Source of the DNA: a bacterium (Candidatus Howlettbacteria) CG_4_10_14_0_8_um_filter_40_9 | Lineage (GTDB): Bacteria; Patescibacteriota; CPR2; UBA1875; GCA-2785325 | NCBI GenBank assembly: GCA_002785325.1 | Contig: PFMH01000115.1 | Location: forward strand, 1 to 9,095 | Length of the DNA stretch: 9,095 bases | Reading direction: 5' to 3' | In this document: positions 5,332 to 9,095 of the stretch, piece by piece | How positions within the stretch are numbered: the stretch's first letter is position 1 | Layout of the letters: every line of letters begins with the position of its first letter | Notes under the pieces: generated by a model | What the model was told of the DNA's origin: nothing | Databases searched by the model: none | What the model saw: the letters and a program-made list of their open reading frames with translations, nothing else | Made by a program: the position numbers and the translations under genes

Positions 5332-5414
5332 TGTCATCCCGACCCGTGTGGAGGGATCCCCTTCCTTATCTTCTAGAAAGAGATTTCTCCGCTCGTACCT
5401 CGGTCGAAATGACA
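5332..5414. repeat. Palindromic intergenic element with TGTCAT ends (copy B)
   Basis: TGTCATCCCGACC (5332-5344) and the complement of GGTCGAAATGACA (5402-5414) match at 11 of 13 bases. Pairing continues inward: CGTGTGGAGGGATC against the complement of GATTTCTCCGCTCG. This is an 83-bp hairpin-forming element in the rnpA-yidD gap, of the widespread TGTCATCCxGA...TCGAAATGACA class of dispersed repeats. No gene inside. Confidence 0.7.
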
Positions 5415-5451
5415 GAATAAATGCACTTCGTGATTCAGAGTAATATAAATT

Positions 5452-5697
5452 ATGCGAAAAATACCTCTCTACATGATAAGGACATATCAAAAAACGCTTT
5501 CTTTCGACCATGGCCCGTTAAGAAAATTTTTCCCAAACGGCTATTGCCGGTTTCATCCGTCTTGCTCCGAATATACTTATCAGGCAATAGAAAAATATGG
5601 TATCATAAGAGGCGGAGCAAAAGGGGCATACCGAATACTAAGATGCAACCCGTGGAATAAAGGAGGAAATGATCCGGTGGAGAAAAATGAAAACTGA
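5452..5697 (+). CDS. yidD: Membrane protein insertion efficiency factor YidD
   Basis: YidD is a small inner-membrane-associated protein that assists YidC in inserting membrane proteins; its exact mechanism is not settled. The 81 residues carry the family motif [10 protein letters not shown] (32-41), then [22 protein letters not shown] (55-76), with the usual three cysteines C32, C38 and C65. The N-terminus ([17 protein letters not shown]) gives the amphipathic helix of the family. No clear ribosome binding site precedes the ATG; a second Met at residue 8 is a possible start. The gene is 154 bases after rnpA, with the TGTCAT element between. Its TGA stop (5695-5697) is the first base triplet of the inverted repeat that brackets the next gene. 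Confidence 0.95.
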   Translation: MRKIPLYMIRTYQKTLSFDHGPLRKFFPNGYCRFHPSCSEYTYQAIEKYGIIRGGAKGAYRILRCNPWNKGGNDPVEKNEN

Positions 5698-6079
5698 AAA
5701 TCTCAAAATGAAAAGTGACAATACAAACTTTAAAAGTGAATTTAAAAAGAGAGTTTATGTTTTTGTTATAAGGCTGATCAAGTTTATCGAGTCTCTACCA
5801 AAGGATGAAGTTTGCAGGGTTATGGGGAAGCAACTCTTAAGAAGCGGTACCAGTGTTTTGGCAAATTACATCGAGACTCAAGCAGCAAGCTCCAGAAAGG
5901 ACTTCACAAACTTTTTTCACCACTCGCTTAAGTCTGCCAATGAATCAAAGATGTGGTTGTCATTACTAAAAGATACTGGCAAGGGTAACAAGGAAGAAAC
6001 AGAATATCTCTTAAAAGAGTTAACTGAGATAGCAAACGTTATAGCCTCAAGCATTATCACATTAAAAGGGAAGAGATAA
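5687..6079 (+). CDS. Four-helix-bundle protein (S23 / 23S rRNA intervening-sequence protein family)
   Basis: This is a recognisable member of the four-helix-bundle family first found as the ORF inside intervening sequences of bacterial 23S rRNA genes and related to the Avd accessory protein of diversity-generating retroelements. Cellular function is not known. From the ATG at 5687 there are 130 residues with four predicted helices and the diagnostic centre [21 protein letters not shown] (starts 49), then [26 protein letters not shown] lies 4 bases upstream of 5687. An in-frame ATG at 5669 has AGGAGG only 2 bases away; either is possible, and both overlap the end of yidD, so translation is probably coupled. 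It sits between yidD and yidC, which normally adjoin, and is bracketed by inverted repeats, so it looks inserted. Confidence 0.88.
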   Translation: MKTENLKMKSDNTNFKSEFKKRVYVFVIRLIKFIESLPKDEVCRVMGKQLLRSGTSVLANYIETQAASSRKDFTNFFHHSLKSANESKMWLSLLKDTGKGNKEETEYLLKELTEIANVIASSIITLKGKR

Positions 6080-6120
6080 CTTTAAATTTTAATCTGTAAT
6101 TTTTAACTTTGAGATTTTCA
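5695..6120 (+). mobile_element. Candidate insertion unit: four-helix-bundle gene bracketed by about 44-bp inverted repeats
   Basis: The left arm (5695-5739) begins at the yidD stop codon and the right arm (6077-6120) at the stop codon of the four-helix gene. The outer 13 bp TGAAAATCTCAAA are perfectly inverted (5695-5707 and 6108-6120); inward the arms stay about two-thirds alike, with small gaps. A transcript would fold with the gene in the loop, as in 23S rRNA intervening sequences. No transposase is present and no target duplication is clear, so mobility is an inference. Confidence 0.5.
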
Positions 6121-6138
6121 ATTTTAACTTAATCAAAG

Positions 6139-6909
6139 ATGATAAACACAATAATAGTAACTCCATTTTTAAATATCTTAGTAACCCTATATTCTCTTCT
6201 TCCGGGGCATGACTTTGGGGTGGCGGTTATCGTGTTTACTATAATTATTCGTATTGTCCTTTGGCCGCTTGCTTCAAAGGCTTTGCATAGCCAGAAAGCG
6301 ATGCAAGAGCTGCAGCCCGAAGTTGAAAAACTAAAAAAAAGATATAAAGATAAAGCAGAGCTAAACAAAGCGTTGATGGAGCTGTATAAGGAGAAGGAGA
6401 TAAATCCGATGGGATCTTGTCTTCCGACAATCGTGCAACTGCCGTTCCTTTTTAGTATGTTCTATGCGTTTTTAAAATTTAAAAACCCAGACTTTGTGAT
6501 GCTCGCAAATGAAGACGGCATTAGCGCGCTCCTGTATCCCTTTGTAAAAAACCTTTCTTTTGTCAAAGACATCCTCTCTACACAAAGCGCTATCAGCACT
6601 ACTTTTTTGGGTGCTATAAATCTTGGAAAAGCGAGTGTGGTCCTCGCTGTATTTGCCGCTGCCACCCAGTTTTTCCAAACCAAGATGATGTCGCCAGCGA
6701 AAAATAAAGATGAAACACAAAAGATGATGGGACAGATGACTTACCTTTTTCCTGTTATGACGTTTGCGTTTGGGATGTCTTTACCAGCCGCTTTGCCTCT
6801 TTACTGGGGAGTACAGTCGCTGTTTGCTATTTTCCAACAGTATTGGGTGATGCACAGAGACGTTAGTTTTATGGAACATTTGAAAAATACAGTTGGGAAG
6901 AAAAAGTAA
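6139..6909 (+). CDS. yidC: Membrane protein insertase YidC/Oxa1 family
   Basis: YidC inserts and folds proteins in the cytoplasmic membrane, alone or with SecYEG. This is the short form (256 residues) without the large periplasmic domain of proteobacterial YidC. Predicted membrane segments are near 5-22, 27-46, 95-114, about 160-180 and 203-233. The conserved groove arginine is R38 in TIIIRIVLWPL, followed by a charged cytoplasmic hairpin (about 48-90) and the signature GSCLPTIVQLPFLFSMFYAF (92-111). There is no lipobox cysteine at the N-terminus, unlike SpoIIIJ. The basic tail (VGKKK) is short. The ATG has no strong Shine-Dalgarno. yidC is separated from yidD by the bracketed four-helix gene, and no jag follows. 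Confidence 0.96.
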   Translation: MINTIIVTPFLNILVTLYSLLPGHDFGVAVIVFTIIIRIVLWPLASKALHSQKAMQELQPEVEKLKKRYKDKAELNKALMELYKEKEINPMGSCLPTIVQLPFLFSMFYAFLKFKNPDFVMLANEDGISALLYPFVKNLSFVKDILSTQSAISTTFLGAINLGKASVVLAVFAAATQFFQTKMMSPAKNKDETQKMMGQMTYLFPVMTFAFGMSLPAALPLYWGVQSLFAIFQQYWVMHRDVSFMEHLKNTVGKKK

Positions 6910-7119
6910 TATTAATTCCTAATTAAGAATTTCTGATTTCTAACAAAATCCCAAAGAGATATTAAAAATTTCTAAATCAGGGAATATTGGGAATTTAAAT
7001 TTTAGAGCTTGATTTGAAATCAGGGCAATTATAAATTTACAAACTAATCGAAACAGTTATTGGTTATTTATGGTGTGCGGATAACAAGTAACTATCAACT
7101 ATAACTAATACGATAAACT
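6910..7119. other. yidC-rfbA intergenic region, AT-rich with degenerate repeats
   Basis: No gene seen. AAATCAGGG occurs twice (6974-6982, 7017-7025) and its core inverted as CTGATTT near 6931, with AATTTCTAA-like runs. No clear promoter, terminator or ribosome binding site for rfbA is evident, although 210 bases would allow an independent transcription start. Confidence 0.4.
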
Positions 7120-7845
7120 ATGAAAGGTATTATATTGGCTGGGGGATCCGCTACAAGGCTTCGTCCTCTCACCAAAGTAACAACAAAACAGCTCTTGCCG
7201 GTTTATAACAAACCGATGATTTACTATCCAATCGAAACATTGTTGAAGTCTGGGATCGAAGACATTCTCATAATCGTTGCGCCGGAACATGCCGGACATT
7301 TTATCAATCTTCTCGGTTCGGGAAAAGATTTTGGAGCAAAATTTAGCTATGAGGTGCAAGAATCGCCCAGAGGACTTTCAGACGCCTTCATTGTTGGGGA
7401 GAATTTTATAGGCAAAGATGATGTTACTCTTATTCTTGGGGATAATATTTTTGATTGTGATTTTTCAGACCATATAAAATCTTTTAGCGGAGGAGGAGTA
7501 GTTTATGCGAAAGAAGTGCATGATCCGGAAAGGTTTGGCGTTGTCGATTTCGATAAGGATGGGAAAGCGCTATCGATAGAAGAAAAGCCCAAAAAACCAA
7601 AAAGCAAATTTGCTGTAGTCGGGCTTTATACTTATGACAATAGGGCGGTGGAATACGCAAAAAAACTGAAACCCTCAGACAGAGGAGAGATTGAAATCAC
7701 AGACTTAAACAATATTTACTTGAAAAACGGGGAGCTTAAAGTAAATATTATAGAGGGGCTTTGGGAAGATGCGGGAACTTTTGATAGCCTCCTTAGAGTG
7801 AGCCAGATCATGGCAGCGAAATACAAAGAAGAGGAGGGAGAGTAA
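7120..7845 (+). CDS. rfbA: Glucose-1-phosphate thymidylyltransferase, short form
   Basis: RfbA/RmlA joins dTTP and glucose-1-phosphate to dTDP-glucose, the first step to dTDP-rhamnose and related sugars. Motifs: nucleotide-binding [11 protein letters not shown] (8-18; the family usually has GTRL, here ATRL), [16 protein letters not shown] (22-37), LGDNIF (106-111), [10 protein letters not shown] (153-162), GLYTYDN (168-174), RGEIEITD (188-195) and WEDAGT (215-220). At 241 residues it lacks the last 45-50 residues of classic RmlA (about 290), which form the C-terminal helical part used in tetramer and allosteric contacts. Such short forms are known among bacterial and archaeal homologues, so truncation is not implied. 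No Shine-Dalgarno is seen. rfbB follows, which supports the pathway. Confidence 0.9.
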   Translation: MKGIILAGGSATRLRPLTKVTTKQLLPVYNKPMIYYPIETLLKSGIEDILIIVAPEHAGHFINLLGSGKDFGAKFSYEVQESPRGLSDAFIVGENFIGKDDVTLILGDNIFDCDFSDHIKSFSGGGVVYAKEVHDPERFGVVDFDKDGKALSIEEKPKKPKSKFAVVGLYTYDNRAVEYAKKLKPSDRGEIEITDLNNIYLKNGELKVNIIEGLWEDAGTFDSLLRVSQIMAAKYKEEEGE

Positions 7846-7959
7846 AAATTTCTAATTAACAATTAACAATTTCCAATGAAGGGGACGACGTAACCTCTGA
7901 TTAAAAATAGCTATAAAAGACGTAATTTGTAGATTTGCATTATTGGTAATTAGTAAGAT
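7846..7959. other. rfbA-rfbB intergenic spacer with AT-rich repeat phrase
   Basis: 114 bases without a gene. AATTTCTAATTAACAATTAA-type runs (from 7848) resemble those after yidC and beside dnaA. A spacer is unusual between rfbA and rfbB, which often overlap or adjoin. No promoter is asserted. Confidence 0.35.
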
Positions 7960-8946
7960 ATGAAAATATTTGTAACCGGCGGGGCAGGGTTTATAGGGGC
8001 GAACTTCATACACTATATGCTAGGGAAGCACGACGATATCGAGATCATAAACTTTGACAGTCTCACTTATGCTGGAAATCTGGAAAACTTAAAAGGTATC
8101 GAAGCCGATGAAAGATATAAATTTGTAAAAGGTGATGTTTGTGATCTGACCCATGTTACCGAAGCGATGAAAGGAGCAGATATTGCCGTTCATTTTGCGG
8201 CGGAGTCCCATGTGGATAGGTCGATTCTGGAGCCGGCAGAATTTATAAAGACGAATGTTTTGGGAACCCATAATCTTTTGATGGCAGCACTCAAAAATAA
8301 GATTAAAAGGTTCCATCATATCTCAACTGATGAAGTTTTCGGTTCTCTAGAGCTTGGTACAAAGGATATGTTCAACGAAGAAACTCCCTACAATCCGCAT
8401 AGCCCTTACTCAGCTTCCAAGGCTTCGTCCGATCATCTGGTGCGGGCTTATGGGGATACTTTCGGACTGCCGTTTACGATAACAAACTGTTCGAACAACT
8501 ATGGACCTTTTCAATTTCCGGAAAAGATTATCCCTCTTTTTCTCGTAAATGCCTTTATGGATAAACCCCTTCCTCTCTATGGAGATGGAAAATCAACTCG
8601 CGACTACTTGTATGTCGAAGATCATTGTGAAGCGATCGATTTGGTTATAAATAAAGGGAAAGAAGGAGAAACTTATTGTGTCGGCGGAGGAGCGGAGAAG
8701 AACGGGATCGAGATCGCGAACGTTATATTGGAAAAGTTAGGCAAACCGAAAGAGCTGGTGACTTTTGTGGAGGACAGATCAGCTCATGACCGAAGATATG
8801 CTATCGATAATAGCAAAATAAAAAAAGAACTTGGATGGCAGCCGAAACATTCGTTTGAATCGGGGATGCAAAAGACGATAGATTGGTACACGGAAAATAG
8901 AGGCTGGATAGAAAATATTAGAGCCCGCCAAAGAATCTCAGGTTGA
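7960..8946 (+). CDS. rfbB: dTDP-glucose 4,6-dehydratase
   Basis: RfbB/RmlB is an extended short-chain dehydrogenase that converts dTDP-glucose to dTDP-4-keto-6-deoxyglucose with bound NAD+. The 328-residue protein has the Rossmann motif TGGAGFIG (6-13), FAAESHVDRS (79-88), the catalytic triple T123-D124-E125 in STDEVFGSL, Y150 and K154 in YSASK, and substrate-site segments NCSNNYGPFQFPEK (176-189) and GDGKSTRDYLYVEDH (208-222). The length is near the family norm (about 330-360). It follows rfbA by 114 bases of AT-rich DNA, and no ribosome binding site is evident. rmlC and rmlD are expected beyond the right edge if the pathway is complete. Confidence 0.97.
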   Translation: MKIFVTGGAGFIGANFIHYMLGKHDDIEIINFDSLTYAGNLENLKGIEADERYKFVKGDVCDLTHVTEAMKGADIAVHFAAESHVDRSILEPAEFIKTNVLGTHNLLMAALKNKIKRFHHISTDEVFGSLELGTKDMFNEETPYNPHSPYSASKASSDHLVRAYGDTFGLPFTITNCSNNYGPFQFPEKIIPLFLVNAFMDKPLPLYGDGKSTRDYLYVEDHCEAIDLVINKGKEGETYCVGGGAEKNGIEIANVILEKLGKPKELVTFVEDRSAHDRRYAIDNSKIKKELGWQPKHSFESGMQKTIDWYTENRGWIENIRARQRISG

Positions 8947-9052
8947 GTTTGAAATCTCAGAATTTCGAGCGAAAAGTGTGAAAAAAGAGGAAGAATATCG
9001 CGATATTATGACGACTTTTGAACATTTTGCAGCCGAAATTAAAGATTGATTT

Positions 9053-9080
9053 CAAATTACAAATTACAAATTTCAAATTA
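9053..9080 (+). repeat. Four tandem 7-bp units CAAATT(A/T)
   Basis: CAAATTA (9053-9059), CAAATTA (9060-9066), CAAATTT (9067-9073) and CAAATTA (9074-9080) abut without gaps. This is a simple AT-rich tandem repeat in the non-coding end of the window. Confidence 0.75.
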
Positions 9081-9095
9081 ATTTATCAGCCCCTC

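Noticed and set aside
5669..5686. Upstream ATG as start of the four-helix-bundle protein
   Set aside because: The AGGAGG is only 2 bases from this ATG; the ATG at 5687 has GGAG at 4 bases and gives a typical N-terminus. Either remains possible.
8978..9049. Short frame from GTG (VKKEEEYRDIMTTFEHFAAEIKD) after rfbB
   Set aside because: Only 23 codons, no ribosome binding site and no recognisable family. The frame is open back to 8912, so it could be a gene remnant, but evidence is too thin to call.
1..9095. CRISPR array, tRNA, rRNA, insertion sequence with transposase
   Set aside because: I looked for regular 25-40 bp direct repeats with unique spacers, cloverleaf-like sequences with TTCRA arms, and transposase motifs and saw none; the GTTTNGCG arrays have units too short and too close for CRISPR.

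Overview
This is a chromosomal replication-origin neighbourhood of a low-G+C bacterium. Three genes on the minus strand (dnaA, dnaN, recF) run left and seven on the plus strand (rpmH, rnpA, yidD, a four-helix-bundle gene, yidC, rfbA, rfbB) run right. The two sets diverge from the dnaA-rpmH gap, which is the classic rpmH-dnaA-dnaN-recF arrangement. The DnaA wording (LSKANFTTWFKNT near the N-terminus), the short YidC without a lipobox, the four-helix-bundle accessory gene, the weak ribosome binding sites and the palindromic intergenic repeats recall Patescibacteria (CPR, Parcubacteria-like). That placement is an inference from memory of protein wording, not a search. TGA ends rpmH, yidD and rfbB, and TAG ends dnaA and dnaN, at family-typical ends, so the standard bacterial code applies.

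Layout. 1-885: recF, broken by an in-frame TAG at 37-39 and running off the left edge. 886-1207: non-coding, with a perfect hairpin and a phased GTTTTGCG repeat array. 1208-2302: dnaN. 2303-2822: AT-rich origin-like gap with a consensus DnaA box and several near matches. 2823-4202: dnaA. 4203-4564: divergent control region with two contiguous DnaA-box plus TATACT modules facing dnaA, an 84-bp symmetric array of eight 8-bp motifs, and a good promoter for rpmH. 4565-6909: rpmH, rnpA, yidD, four-helix-bundle gene, yidC. 7120-8946: rfbA and rfbB, starting dTDP-sugar (rhamnose-type) synthesis. 8947-9095: no convincing gene, ending in a 7-bp tandem repeat.

How the genes work together. DnaA opens the origin, DnaN clamps the polymerase and RecF serves gap repair. 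RpmH is a ribosomal protein, RnpA the RNase P protein, and YidD plus YidC insert membrane proteins. RfbA and RfbB make the activated deoxysugar for surface glycans.

Most unusual points: (1) a repeat family of GTTTNGCG units spaced 11-13 bp in several intergenic gaps around the origin, including an 84-bp head-to-head palindromic array; (2) a tandem-duplicated DnaA-box/promoter module in front of dnaA; (3) a four-helix-bundle gene bracketed by about 44-bp inverted repeats that begin exactly at the yidD stop codon and at its own stop codon, resembling the 23S rRNA intervening-sequence design; (4) every junction of the normally tight rpmH-rnpA-yidD-yidC block holds a different palindromic insertion; (5) an apparently interrupted recF.
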